Positions 43,675 through 55,885 of a DNA stretch of 64,000 nt are shown one piece after another. The stretch comes from Scleromitrula shiraiana. Its lineage: Eukaryota > Ascomycota > Leotiomycetes > Helotiales > Sclerotiniaceae. The position numbers were made by a program, and so were the translations under genes. The notes beneath the pieces are model-generated. The model saw only the letters and a program-made list of their open reading frames with translations, did not search any database and was not told where the DNA came from. The DNA lies in the NCBI GenBank assembly GCA_028455995.1, contig JABELC010000012.1:310001-374000 (forward strand). The letters run 5' to 3'. The first letter of the stretch is position 1, and each line of letters begins with the position of its first letter.

Positions 43675-45228
43675 TTAGACATCCAGCATACTCCTAACTC
43701 TTTGTGGTGGCCCCGACATAGTAATACTGCTGTTGGTACTTCCACCTCGTTCAGATTCCACTCGAGTTACAGAACTTGCTTCCGATTCTCTCTGCCTTGT
43801 AGGTTCATCGGAGAATCTTTCATCGGGTTCTATCCGTGGAGGAAACAATAAGTTGGCAGCTATTCTTACTGCATCAATGTTCGTGAAAGGGGGAGTGTTT
43901 GTGGTAGGAGAAGGCAAATCATCCATTTCAACCCCTCTTTCCAACCCCCGAGTTGTTGGAGCACCACCCCCAATTTCGTTAACATTTCCCACAATCCTAT
44001 CCTGTACATTTAGATTCCTGTTGTCGCCATGTAGTAGATCCCACCACCGGGGTCTTTTTGTGATCCCCATTTCTCGATCGATTTGCATTTCTCGAGCTCG
44101 TCTTTGTTGTATCAATTCATGATCCTCATTTGGATTGATGTAACCTGCAACTTCGTAAATGAGCATTATTAAAGTTATAGGTCCCCATCCCAAGCCATAA
44201 ATGATAGCGGGGTTTGGATGAAGTTTAAGCGGAGATATTGGAAAGTGGAACGAAATTGCTGTAACATATCCAATCATGACAAAGGAGAGTAAGAGCGTTA
44301 AAACGAATTTGGTAGGTGTAAATTTGACGATTGACAGAAAACGGTGAAAAACTCCAGGTCTCCGAGACTTGTAGTGAAAAATCGAGTGTTCTAGAGAAAT
44401 CATTGTTGTTAACCATCCACCGAGAAGGGAAAAAGCACCAATTTTGAAACGTATATCTGTAGCTGATGGAGCGGCAATCGATCGGGTTTGGTCCAGGTCT
44501 CTTTGCTTCTCGATATAACCCCAGGATCGTGGAATCGTCATTAAGAAGTTTAACCAGAAAAAGAAATAAAAGACCACAGGAACGAGTAATTCGAATTTAG
44601 ATCTCCTATCATCTTCTCTTAGGGCAAATTGATTTTCATTTGGATCAATCAACTGCCTCTCTTGCCAACTCCCCCAATGTCTGACACTTTCCCATACCAC
44701 TGCCATTATTGCTGGTAACATCAAAAACCAGAAGAAATTAGTCATCGCGAATGGTAATTCGGGTAGATAATATCTATCGACATCTAAAGCTGTTATTCCA
44801 CTTATGCCACCACATGTCCCAACTGCAAGCATCCAATACCATTGCCATCTTCTACTAACAGCTCGGAATCGACTTCGACGCGGTAGGATTGTTCGTCCAT
44901 GCTTTCGCAAATTAATTAACGTGAACATTAAACTGATCAGAAACAAAGTTCCGAAAGCCAGACCAACTTTAGATCGTACTCCCATTGGCTCTATGGGAGA
45001 ATAACATGATGTACTATTGAGAAATGTGCCGTTCTGAAGTAAATGAGGGGTATATGGTTTGAAAAGAAGGAAGCAGAGGGATCCATTGGAAAATGTGCGA
45101 TTTGAGTAATATGTATAGTTCCAATGTTTCAATGTCGTGAGGTTGTAATGGACTCCTTCGATAAAGGTATCACTAGCATTGTTACCAGGTGGGAAGGATA
45201 TGAAATCCCTATAATTGAGAGAATCCAT
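43675..45228 (-). CDS. DUF2434-like fungal membrane protein (517 aa)
   Basis: A single frame starts MDSLNYRDFISFPPGNNASD. The N-terminal lumenal part carries many NxS/T sites and cysteines (NLTTLKHWNYTYYSN, NGSLC, NSTSCY). About seven membrane segments follow, for example VGLAFGTLFLISLMFTLI, WYWMLAVGTCGGISGITAL, FAMTNFFWFLMLPAIMAVVW, LLVPVVFYFFFWLNFL, VLTLLLSFVMIGYVTAISF and IIYGLGWGPITLIMLIYEVAGYI. The cytosolic tail of about 150 residues is Ser/Thr/Pro-rich and disordered. The N-terminal pattern with YRDF, GNNASDT and LKHWNYT is what I recall of the fungal DUF2434 family, whose function is unknown. The gene appears intact, and the 5' region lies toward the divergent COG5 gene. Confidence 0.8.
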   Translation of the reverse strand: MDSLNYRDFISFPPGNNASDTFIEGVHYNLTTLKHWNYTYYSNRTFSNGSLCFLLFKPYTPHLLQNGTFLNSTSCYSPIEPMGVRSKVGLAFGTLFLISLMFTLINLRKHGRTILPRRSRFRAVSRRWQWYWMLAVGTCGGISGITALDVDRYYLPELPFAMTNFFWFLMLPAIMAVVWESVRHWGSWQERQLIDPNENQFALREDDRRSKFELLVPVVFYFFFWLNFLMTIPRSWGYIEKQRDLDQTRSIAAPSATDIRFKIGAFSLLGGWLTTMISLEHSIFHYKSRRPGVFHRFLSIVKFTPTKFVLTLLLSFVMIGYVTAISFHFPISPLKLHPNPAIIYGLGWGPITLIMLIYEVAGYINPNEDHELIQQRRAREMQIDREMGITKRPRWWDLLHGDNRNLNVQDRIVGNVNEIGGGAPTTRGLERGVEMDDLPSPTTNTPPFTNIDAVRIAANLLFPPRIEPDERFSDEPTRQRESEASSVTRVESERGGSTNSSITMSGPPQRVRSMLDV

Positions 45229-45854
45229 GGCAGGGTAGAACTAGAGTCAAGGCAGCTTGCGTTCTTGCTTGCTACAACGTTTGCGACAGTTGATATTAGT
45301 TGAGTTGCTATTCAGAAGGTAGAAAAATTCCCTCAAAATGATGATGGGGGAAGGTGTATGTAAGTTTATAAGAATTGGTATAGAAAACAAGGGATATTGA
45401 AAGGTTCAAAGGTTATTGTCGTGCTGACAGATCCGATGAGCATCCCGAATGTTACACAACGACTGTGATACCATCTTCATTCAGTATTCAAACCATTGGA
45501 TGAATATTTGAGTTGATTTTCAGTGAGAGCTCATAGATGTTGATGAGAATGACGATGAGATGATTGAATCATTATAAGTCATTTGAAGATGGAGAGAAAG
45601 GGATAAACATAAGAGGAGGGAGCAGGAGGAGAGATGGAGGGGAAATATTCCTAGGTAAAGCTCATTTTATGGTCCGTGCACTTCTCCCCCACAACTTTCT
45701 ATCTCCAAAGCTCCACGACAGCTTTATCTCAAAATATAAATATAAATATATTTATATTTTGGTTCCGACATAGAAACAGAGGATTCGACAATTCTGAGGA
45801 GTATTAGTACTCATCGCAGATGGATATTCACAATAGAAACTCCCAATCATCAAG
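45229..45854. other. Divergent promoter region
   Basis: Shared upstream region of the DUF2434-like gene (minus) and COG5 (plus). An ATAAATATAAATATATTT AT-rich patch lies near 45736-45760. No other feature is recognised. Confidence 0.45.
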
Positions 45855-47219
45855 ATGACCACAGCAGACGATGATAATTCATACATCGACTATGAAACCT
45901 TTCTATCTCCAACCTTCTCACCATCCTCATTCGCAAACTCTCTAGTCTTGGGCACCAATAACCCTACAGATACTCCCCTCGATCTCTCCACACCTCTCTC
46001 TCGAGTTTTATTCGATGCGCAAGAAATAAATACACATATAGACACAATTACAACGAAGAATGCACTCCCACTTCTTATACATACTCGAGAACAAACAGCC
46101 TCAAGTCAAAGGATAGTTGAAGAGATAGATTCTCAGGTCGCAAGTCTTAATGATGGTTACAAACGTTTAGAAAAGGAAGTTTTGGTACGATACGAAGCGG
46201 CAGAGGAAGTAAAAGCTGTAGCTAGCAGACTTTGGGAGACTGTAAGGTTAGGTCGAGTGGTAGGGAGGTGTTTACAACTGGGAAGGCAGCTCGAGATTCA
46301 ATTGTCGGAAATTGGGAATACAGGCGCTCCAGTCAAGGTTCCAGGAGCAAAAGAAGACCACAAAGCTTTAGTGCGATGTTCGAATACGTTACTGGGTATA
46401 AGGGAGTTATTTCAGAAAAGTAATCCTGGTGAGGAAGGTCATGGTTTAGAAAGAATAGAGGTTATAAAAACACTACAATCATCTACAATCAATACTGCGG
46501 AGCGAATTGTACTTTCCAGATCCCAACAAATTGTGCGGGAGTTTTCCATGAGTAACTTGTCACCTACCAGCAATACAACAACATATGCGCAAACCAGAGA
46601 TACGAAAGAACGAACCGAATCGGCCTTAAAATCATTATATCTTCTATCCTCCACAACAGGTCTTACAAACAAGGGAGCAAAGAAAGCGAAATGGGAACCA
46701 GATCTACTGATATCAGCACTTCAAGATTACCTTCGAACCGCCCTTACAAGCTCTCTAGCATCACTTTCTCGCGCCCTCGCAACCTTACCCACGCTCGATC
46801 GTACCCTTCTCGAAGTATCAGCAAGGTGTCAAAATGTTCTCGCCCTGGAATCATTATTATCATCCATGCAGCCACCAGCACATCCAAATCTACCATCTGA
46901 AGAGATAGCCCCAAGTAACTTCCTTCAACCTCTCCTCACATCTCTCGAAACCGGGTCGTTACCGAGTTATTTCTGGAGAACATTGGCAAGTGGTCTGGCA
47001 ACCAAGGTATCGGAAATCATCAATAAAGGTGGTGTTAGTGCGAGAACCTTACGAAGTAATCGGAATAGTGTTAGGGATGCGATTAGGGATTGTGTGGTAA
47101 AGGGTAGTCAGACCCCGGCTGGAATTCATGCTTTGAGGGGTGAGAAGAAGGTGGATGGGGCGTGGGAGAGAGAGGTTGCGGTTATGGTTGGGAGTGTTAT
47201 GGGTCCATTAGGTCGATGA
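45855..47219 (+). CDS. COG5: Conserved oligomeric Golgi complex subunit 5 (COG5), 454 aa
   Basis: A single frame of 454 codons. The N-terminus SYIDYETFLSPTFSPSSFANSLVL is the diagnostic Cog5 start, with helix after helix behind it (LSRVLFDAQEINTHI, VEEIDSQVASLNDGYKRLEKEVLVRY), followed by LWETVRLGRVVGRCLQLGRQLEIQLSEI (mostly coiled-coil; only the segment LGRVVGRCLQLGRQLE is quoted as diagnostic). The COG complex tethers retrograde vesicles at the Golgi, and Cog5 pairs with Cog7 in lobe B. The length agrees with short fungal Cog5 proteins (yeast about 400 aa) rather than the longer animal ones. No intron is needed. It is an ordinary housekeeping gene and appears intact. Confidence 0.88.
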   Translation: MTTADDDNSYIDYETFLSPTFSPSSFANSLVLGTNNPTDTPLDLSTPLSRVLFDAQEINTHIDTITTKNALPLLIHTREQTASSQRIVEEIDSQVASLNDGYKRLEKEVLVRYEAAEEVKAVASRLWETVRLGRVVGRCLQLGRQLEIQLSEIGNTGAPVKVPGAKEDHKALVRCSNTLLGIRELFQKSNPGEEGHGLERIEVIKTLQSSTINTAERIVLSRSQQIVREFSMSNLSPTSNTTTYAQTRDTKERTESALKSLYLLSSTTGLTNKGAKKAKWEPDLLISALQDYLRTALTSSLASLSRALATLPTLDRTLLEVSARCQNVLALESLLSSMQPPAHPNLPSEEIAPSNFLQPLLTSLETGSLPSYFWRTLASGLATKVSEIINKGGVSARTLRSNRNSVRDAIRDCVVKGSQTPAGIHALRGEKKVDGAWEREVAVMVGSVMGPLGR

Positions 47220-50200
47220 AAGGAAGGGATTGAGTCTCCAAACTGAAGAGAAGAAGAGGTTGTAGAAATATGTGTGTACTAAGAGCGAGCAGATCAGAGG
47301 TCATAGAATTGAGTCCACGCACCTCAATAAGGCATAATAGCCAGGCTGGAACCAGCGACTGCTCTGCTCGATCATGCGGCGCACGGAAACATAGACATTC
47401 GATTTGAGTAAGTGGATAGTGGATCATGTTTGATCCCATGAGTCGAATTTGGAAGTCACATATATACCATTGTGAGATTTGATGAAAGAGTACATTACCC
47501 TTACCACATGTCATTTATCAATTATCACTTACTCACTTCATGGGGAGTCTAAAATCTGTGCATACCATTAAATAATGTTTGATGATCATCTTCCCATAGC
47601 CTCAATAGGTATACTGTTCATTCCACTGCTTCTCTCGGTCTAATTCACTATCAATAAAGCTATAGCTCAAGTGAGTATAATTCACTTCTTCAATAACCTT
47701 AAGCCTCTTCTCCCAACTTTCCTCGTCGTCTTATATATATCTCAGTTCACTAGATCCATATATTCATTCACTTGCCCATCCTCTATGCTTCAGCCCCCTC
47801 CCTCAGAAATCTTTCATCTTTATACCTATATAAACACCCCCATACACCAATACTACATTTTTCTTTCCATAAACACAAGATGATCTCTAAAAAACGCCAC
47901 ACTTCGGTGCAGCAATGAGTGTCTGAAAAATTGACAGCTTGTCAAAAGAAGCCAACTCTGTCTATGGCAATATTCTTCTCAATTTATTATCATCAATCCT
48001 GTTGTTGTCGTCGCTATTATCTTTATTGACATTGCTGTCCTTGTTACTTTTCATGCTTATTACTGTTATTATTTCTATTATCACCATCACTATCTGAACT
48101 TCCTCTCCACACGGCATATCCATCCACACCATGACCCTTTCAATTCCTACTGTTAAATCACAAATAACAGGTCACAATAAACTACCAAAGAGTTTTCCTT
48201 GAACACCCAATGCACATGTGATATGTCTGCGATCAATGCAAATGCAAGTTCGATACTCGAGCACATATTGGAAAACTTTAGTTTTTTATGGAGGCCATCC
48301 AGTTTCTGGATCCTAGAGAGTCTGCATTGTTGGGTGAATCGGTGCCATTGTGTGGATCGCCCGACTGGATGATGTGGATATACAGGTGATTCGTCCATGA
48401 TATTTACTTTTTCCCTTTTCCCACCATACTCCATTGCCAGCTGGATGCGACATACGTGTATTTAAAGATTTAAATCTCTACCAGCCTTTCAAATAGCCAA
48501 ACAGCAGTCAGGACATATGTTATTCGTTTTGTCTGTTTCATTGAAGGAGACTTGTATATCTCTACAGACACATCACATCACATCACCTCGTTCTTTCTTT
48601 ACTTTAATTTGCAGATATAGATATTTATCCATAAATCTTCATCATTATTACTACCTAGTTATATTTACTATTAACATCACCACTATTATCATGTTCTCAC
48701 CGTCACTGCCACAACCCAACACCATCATCAACCCCTTCACCAACCAACCATCATCCGAACCTCATACTCTCCTCCCCTATACATCAGTCAACTCCCACCC
48801 AGCCATCCCCACGTCACAAAAGAACATCACCATAACAAAAAATCACATCTCCCACCCTCCACATAGTAAAGTGAGTTCAATTATGAGGGTGCTTGTAATA
48901 CTGCGACTTCTATATCCAAAAGAAATCGGAAAGCAACGGTGTTTTTATACCCCAACCACAGAATTTTTGAATTTTTGAACCCCACAGCCGATATTATACT
49001 CTTTCTCCGTAGTTTGATTAGAGAAATTTCTGATTAGCTTATATATTTACCATTTTTCGGACGCTAGATAGGATGTAGAGATATTTATTGGTTTACTTCT
49101 TGTGTGGAGGATATATAAGGACATCGAATGTCTATTCTTTTGGTTTCTCAGTCATATTGATGCAAGGATATGCCAGCAGAGAAGGAGCATAGGAAGTTAT
49201 CATAAATCCGCAACCAATATAAATCTGAAATTTAGCACCAGTATTCTCTACTGTTGTCATTAAAATTCTTTACGTCGTCGTTATTACCATCATTGTCATC
49301 GTTAACAAATCCTTCATAACAATCCATAATTTCCCTGTCACTACCCTACGACCAGCTTTCAGAATTTTCTCATATCTACACACAATCAGAACCAAAATCC
49401 GCCAACAATAATCCCTTTCCCTATCACTAAATTCCCCAAGCCTTTGGACTCATGTTCAGCATTCTTAATGTTCCATGGGAAATACACCCCTATCTCAGAT
49501 AGTAGAGGTGAAGCTACACTCCATGTTAAAACTCCAAGGCTGCTCAGTGAGTAGCTGCTTTATATCGACATATCCTGTACAATTTTTGTATTCATTTCGA
49601 AGTGCTGTGGTGAAATATGCAGATTTACAGTAGCTGGAGAATTAAATATGATGATAATAGACAGGAAAAGGGGGCGGAGAGGGAAAAAGGATATGGAAAG
49701 CGTGAAGTGAATATACTCGGTGTTTGATTCTTGATTTGGCGAGTGGATGGATGAGGGATGGAGAGATGGACATTAATAGGTCAAGTTTGTCTTGTTTTTG
49801 AAGCTCTTCCACAGCTATCGGCTCTGATACCCATTCGTTGCAATGTAAATTACTAACCATAACGCCATATGAAAAATTTACCTAGTATATTCATACTGTG
49901 CAAAAGGTCTTGCGCAGAGGATGCAATGCTTTTCTAACAACAAATGGTAATAAATGACAGTAATACGATATCAATGACAATAAGAACAACCTATTCCGAA
50001 TCCACCAATATTCGTCTACGAAACAGTCGTTGAAAACATACAAGTCCCAATTCTAGCGCAACAACTTGGTTTGCACCGCAACATCGTGGGTATGTATGAT
50101 TTCCACACTCTTTCAACGATTGTTAATAAACTTCTAGTAATCATACTGCTGTTAAGACTTTATAGCACCTCGATAACTTAAGAGCGAATCTGAACCAATG

Positions 50201-51587
50201 GTTCAAGGTAGCAATTTTGAAGCAACTTGACGTAGCCGTATACTGGTAATTTGACAATGTAATGGATATATTGAGGAGGGAGTCCGTACAGATGCAGTAG
50301 AATCATGTCTACATTCTATGCTAGAAATTAGTTCGCATATTGTATGGATGAGAGACTAATTAGTCTGGACGAAGTAAATACGATCCAAAACCCCCTCATT
50401 CGCAAAGTTGTAGAATGATGAGACTATGGATTCTAGTATTTAAATCACCCTCTCCGAGATCTCAAGTCCAGTAATCCCATTTTAAGGAAAAGGCAATCAA
50501 GCAGGCATGTCTACTATTCTCTCTTCTCCACTGAACAACAGAAAGAAAACCCTGAGTATTCCAGGATGCATTTCTTCTAAGTTCTGACAATTTCCTTGCG
50601 TCTACCCACCATGATTTATAACCCCCAAATCCACAACGAATTCACCTAGCTAATAAACGATAGTAAAAGTCCAACAACGACAATACTCAAGTATTGCCTG
50701 CCATACTTCAGGCAATGTTGTCAAGATGTGGTAATGATCAACAGACGAAAGGGTGGTTCCAAGGTAAAAGAACTAGGTATGAGTTACTAACTATAATCTA
50801 TAGTCTAAAATCCGCCAATATGACTGGAATAAATTAGAATAGCCATTGTAACCACTCTTATTATGGTATACTGTCTTGGAGTTCAGTCTCGATGGGTGGG
50901 TTCTTATACACTCTATTATGATTCCATACACCCCTTCTTCCTTACATACTCCACCCCACCCTATACACTTGCATACCCGCTTCACACATAAGGTTGCAGT
51001 TAGCTCTTGAGTATATACACACCTCCCAACTCCTCATAACATCAATATCACCAATACCCCCCACTCAATCGATATGCTCTTAGGAGCATTTTGTACATCC
51101 CAGTCGCAAAGATACCTGAAATATTCGAATTCTAAAACATTTACAAACAATACATTTTTAGAACTCAAAATCGATACCAAATTTCCAACTTGATAAACGA
51201 TAACACAAATCAAATAACGATAATAATAATAACAATAGCCACTGCCACTAATAATAATCCGCCATCAGACTGTCAACTCCCCAGTCTAGTAGTACATTCA
51301 ACAAGCTAAAAAAACCACCAGAGTGAGTTCCCGAGTGCAGCCATGTGGCGGCAGAGGTATTGTCTCGTTCCGGAAGATTTTTGAAGATTTTTGAAGATTG
51401 CTTTGTGATATGCGGATGTTTATTCCAGTTTGGAGTTGGAGTGAAGATAATTAGAAGATTAGTTAATAATGAACCATATATTTAGACCAAGAATGTAGCA
51501 TAAGGAGGAGTATCACCTTTCTCATTAGTAGAACTACGATAATAGAGTTTTTTGGGATGTACTTATTGATCGTGAATGACATGCAAC
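47220..51587. other. Gene-poor stretch (~4.4 kb) with low-complexity patches
   Basis: No recognisable gene. Pyrimidine-rich and trinucleotide-like patches recur (TTATTATTATC, CATCACCATC, AATAATAATAAC) near 47985-48090, 48640-48690, 49255-49330 and 51190-51260. A plus frame beginning at 48690 (MFSPSLPQPNTIINPF...) reaches a GTGAGT, but no second exon could be found. A long regulatory or untranslated region is possible but not shown. Confidence 0.45.
51373..51400. repeat. 10-bp tandem repeat GAAGATTTTT, nearly three copies
   Basis: GAAGATTTTT occurs at 51373-51382 and 51383-51392, with a partial third copy to 51400. Confidence 0.7.
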
Positions 51588-53704
51588 TTAACCTAGAAAG
51601 CCACTAAATTCCAAGAATCTCCATTTCGAGCACTGATTCTTCTTCATAAAATCCTCAGACCGTCCCTTCCGCTCCCTAATCCCGCGAATTGGAAGTTCAA
51701 CATCACATCTAATAACCGGTTTCTCCATCCCCCTGAACTTGGTCGCCTGTTCAAAAGCAAACGCAACCTGCATCAACAGGAAATCATCCCATCTATCCCC
51801 AACAAAGGATATCCCAATGCTATTTCTCTCAAATCAGTAACCCATCCAAGACCGTAACAAGCTTCCAAAAACTTACGGAACCCCCTCCCCTACCCCCACC
51901 AATCCATTACTCATCTTCCTCACCGTCTCCGTGCCCCTCGGATACCAACCCCCCGGTACACTAACGACCGGACAACCACCCACATCTGCCGGTTCCATAG
52001 CTACTACAGTTGGTAGCATAATGATATGACATGCATATCTTTGAAGAAGCTTTGGGATTTGTTGACCCATATATAAACGTTCTTTGATTGAGTTTTTGTA
52101 TTCTTCCGATTCGCGAGTATACTTTTGGCCGATTTTGATATAATTTTCCAGGTAGTCGAGGGGACGGGTGAGAGGTTCTTCTGAGGGTGTGTTTTTGGTG
52201 TAGTGGAGTATGTCTTCGAATGTGTGGAGGTTTTGGGGGTTGGTGGAGAAATTTGAGAGGGTTGATTTCATATCTGATTGATGTATAAGAAGAAAGATTA
52301 GACATTTATATGCATGAAAGTAGAAGTGGAGAGGATCTTAGGAGGTTTACTGTTGTAGATATCCACGGCAAGTGCAATGTCGTATTCGTCACCCGTGGTG
52401 GAAGATCTATCAGGGCCAAATTTGGAGTAAAATGCTGAATCAATTACCTCAGCTCCTAGATTCTTGACAATCATAATGGCATCATCTAGAACCTTCATAG
52501 TGGTTAAATCGACATTTTTGAGAAGATGACGAGGTATCTAGAAAGATGAATATTCATTTAAAAGTACTTGGTGAACTGGAATTGATACTTACTGCAATGC
52601 GTACCCCTTTGAACTTCAAAGAAGAGCATGCTTTCATAAAATTGATATTTCCTTTGGGTTTCTTAGTTGAAAATGAATCTCGAGGGTCGAAGATAGTGAA
52701 GGGATCATTTTCATCAACACCTACAGTACACATGTCAGTGCACTCAGAACCTCAGAGGAAAAACAAAAACCTCACCAGAAACAGCAGTTAATACCAACGC
52801 AGCATCTTCCACACTTCTCGCCAACACGCCAACAGTATCCTGCCATTGACTTGCAGAATATACCCCAAATCTGGAAGTTGATCCCACAGTTGGTTTAAAT
52901 CCAACAACAGCAGATCTAGAAGCTGGAGATATGATACTACCACAAGTCTGAATGTATATAATCAGCCAACAATAAAATCCACCACCTCAAAAACTGACCT
53001 CGGTTCCTAAAGCAGCAGCACAAAGTCCTAGAGAGGTAGCCACAGCACTACCAGAAGAAGATCCGGAAGGACTTTGGTCTTCATGATAAATACCCGAACA
53101 TTGACCACCAACAGCCGACCAACCAGAAGTATTTCGAAAATTCGCCCACTGAGAGCCATTTGTCACTCCTAAAATGATAGCTCCTTGTTGGCGAAGTTTG
53201 ATGATTGTTGTTGCTTCAATACTTGGGATTGCTTCGAGTAATCCTGTGCACCCGACTGTGTCGAGTTAATCCTATGCTGCTTTATGTGCGTGATATGGTG
53301 ATTACGTACATGTACATTTCATTCCATCCATAGTAAAGAATAAATTTTTCACAAGTATTGGAATTCCATGAAGAATTCCTTGAGCAGTGCCATTGAAACG
53401 CTCTTGGTCTTTTCGTTTCGCGATATCAATCGCTTTTTGATTTATCTCGCTGACTGCGTGGACAATTGAATTTACTTGTTCAATGCGCTGAATGTATGTC
53501 TTTGTGAAGATTCATATTAGTGTAAGCGGAAAAAAGGTCTTCAAGGTAATTATGGCTTTCTTGACTAACTCTAACCAGATCTTCGCTTGAAAAATGCGCC
53601 TTCCGAAGCCCATGTAACAACTCAGTAATAGAGCTTTCGTCAAGTTTCAGTTGTGATGAAGATGGTGAACGAAAGCAGTCAAATGTGATCTTAAAATCAC
53701 ACAT
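51588..53704 (-). CDS. Amidase-signature family amidase (567 aa, eight exons)
   Basis: Eight exons (53704-53570, 53499-53310, 53255-52999, 52947-52776, 52720-52593, 52537-52351, 52273-51877, 51825-51588) keep one frame and give 567 aa; introns are 51-77 bp. The Ser-cisSer-Lys catalytic triad of the family is visible: Lys96 in ILHGIPILVKNLF, Ser174/Ser175 in SPSGSSSGSAVA, and Ser198 in GTETCGSIISPAS, with the same 24-residue spacing between the serines as in well-studied members. The C-terminus GVGEGVPNSIGISFVGDRWDD and VAFAFEQATKFR is usual for the fungal subgroup. These enzymes hydrolyse carboxylic amides in the cytosol; the natural substrate is unknown. No signal peptide is seen. The donor of intron 2 has two nearby options (GTACGT chosen). 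Confidence 0.88.
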
Positions 53705-55885
53705 TGTTTGAACAGATATCACCGATTATAATAGAGACATGCTATCATCGCTCATTGATCGGCAGTTTTCGGTGGGATTTTGCAGCAAATATACGAACGG
53801 CAAGAGCTCCTCGTCGATAGGAGATTAAATCCCGTCATAACTTCCATTCCTATCCACGGGGTATGGGATCATTGGGAGTCATGACCAGCAAGCAAGCATG
53901 ACCACAAAATAAACATCATCTGTACAACATATGAGAATAGTATTGAAAATGAGTTTTTGCAGTCAGATTTTTGGTGACCATTGCGAGATTGGTAACAACT
54001 TTGATAACCAAGTTAAGTGAATATCATATAGCACTTTCCCCTGCTTCATTTGCTGTTATTACCACTAGATCTAAGCCCAACACTATTGTTGGGGCATCAT
54101 TGAAGACAAAATGTGTATAAGTTCTGGTGACTTCAGATGAGATAACACGACTGCATCTGCCAGATGGAGGGGTATGCTTGGCTTCTTTTGATAAGCAACA
54201 GACATGCTACCATGAACTTCAACTCGAAATTTATTGTTTTGGAGAGATGAGAACACTTCACAGAATTTCAGCAACACTGCTTCCTGCATGCGAGGATATT
54301 ATAAAGACCTAGTGAGCTTTTACAATTGCACATAATAGCTTGGTACGTAGCTGGCTCGGATACCAAGCAAAGTTGTGCTGACTGAGCTTGGATAATATCA
54401 CCTCGGTACTCCAATCTGTCAAGAACCAACACATTAATATATATACCAATATATCCTCTAATCTAGATCACAAAAGAGTTCGAAATCATGCCTAGGTACT
54501 TCAATAAAATTCCAATTCTTTCCCTCGAAGTTTTATATAAGTAACATACATAGCAAGCAGAAATCTAGACATTCTACACCAATTTCTCCGATTCGACACC
54601 AAAAGTCTAGAACTTTCAAGTTGCATTATCTCCGACCAAGTCTCGTTCTCGGCAGACCTCGATAAGATAAGCCACTGGAAAAAGGGGCGTATTTTAACTT
54701 TTCTAAACTTCATTTGATCTGAAGGAGCACGTTTTCATCTCCCCGCTTTATATTGGTTAAAGCCAAACAACAGCCAAGAGTTGAACTTCAAAACTTTCTA
54801 ATTTTTTATTTATTTCGGCGGAAATGCTGAGAGTTTGAATCCGGATTTGGAATTGGGGAATACTAGTATTGTATTGAATTCAAGACAAATACTTTGAGGT
54901 TGAGGTTTGTGTAGCTGAATAGAGAATCTTCAGTGGATGAATTGAGCTTGAGGGTTCCTACTGTTTACATATTATTTATAGGAAACGGGAGGTGTACAGG
55001 TGCAACATAACATAACCGACGACATTGACAACAAGATCCGAAAGTCACAAATCAACATGGGAGCACTTTTCCACTCTTGATATAAGTGGTAATAATTCAA
55101 ATCAAGAAATACTTATTATTATGATTGTTCTGGCCATCCTCTGAGGATTTGGTATGTAAGACCGAGACTTGCATATATATACGCACGTGTTAAATGCACT
55201 CGAGGTGACTTCTTTCCTCTAATATTTCAAACATTCACTACTTAGGTAGTTATTTTCCGTTATGTTGACCTTCGAGAAGGCAAATATGCGTGCGAGAGAA
55301 TAAGCTTATCATTGGTCAATATGGTTGAATTTCTTTTGGTGCAGTATGACCCTAACTAGTCAAGGGCACTAAGATCAAACTTAATTTTAGCAGCATTTTT
55401 TCTATGGGATTCACAAAATTGACCTGGGCTCGAAAACCTCAAAACCAGTTGGTTCATGTCGTTTCATTATGATTGGAAGATATGCTTTGAATATAGACTT
55501 TTCATTCTCTTCTTGGACATGAGAAGTTTGGTATCTATCAGCTCACAATTGTAACTTCAGTTCTTGGCGACCCGGGGCCCGGGGACTAGGTAAGCTCAAG
55601 GGGGTTACTAGAACTAGTGCCTGGAGTTGTGGCTTCGGAATATTCACTTATTGCAATAATACGCGGTTTTTTTTTTTTTTTTCAGAATGTAACACGGATA
55701 TTGAGTGTACATATAATATATACTTTGTGGAAGGGGAATATAAAATTGCTTGTGTTCCCTTCCAAGTATTCTTTTGTCTTGTCCCTTCAGTCAAGCTTTT
55801 AGTTTTGTCCACCCAAGACATCTTCTACTTTTAGTGGGCTTGGATTAATCTTCTTTCTCTACCTCCATATTTCTCTTCTATCACA
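53705..55885. other. Gene-poor intergenic region upstream of the phosphate transporter
   Basis: No gene is recognised. The stretch includes a CACGTG (55184-55189), a GC-rich patch CCCGGGGCCCGGGG at 55571-55584 and a run of 16 T at 55667-55682. The short frames at 53761-54713 lack motifs. Confidence 0.45.
55184..55189. promoter_or_regulatory. CACGTG, possible PHO4/NUC-1-type site
   Basis: CACGTG lies about 700 bp upstream of the phosphate transporter ATG. It is the core bound by the phosphate-starvation bHLH regulators Pho4 (yeast) and NUC-1 (Neurospora). A single hexamer at this distance is weak evidence, so a function is inference. Confidence 0.3.

Noticed and set aside
47280..47400. Minus-strand stretch with GGTTCCAGCC resembling a B box
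   Set aside because: The motif departs from the consensus and no cloverleaf forms.
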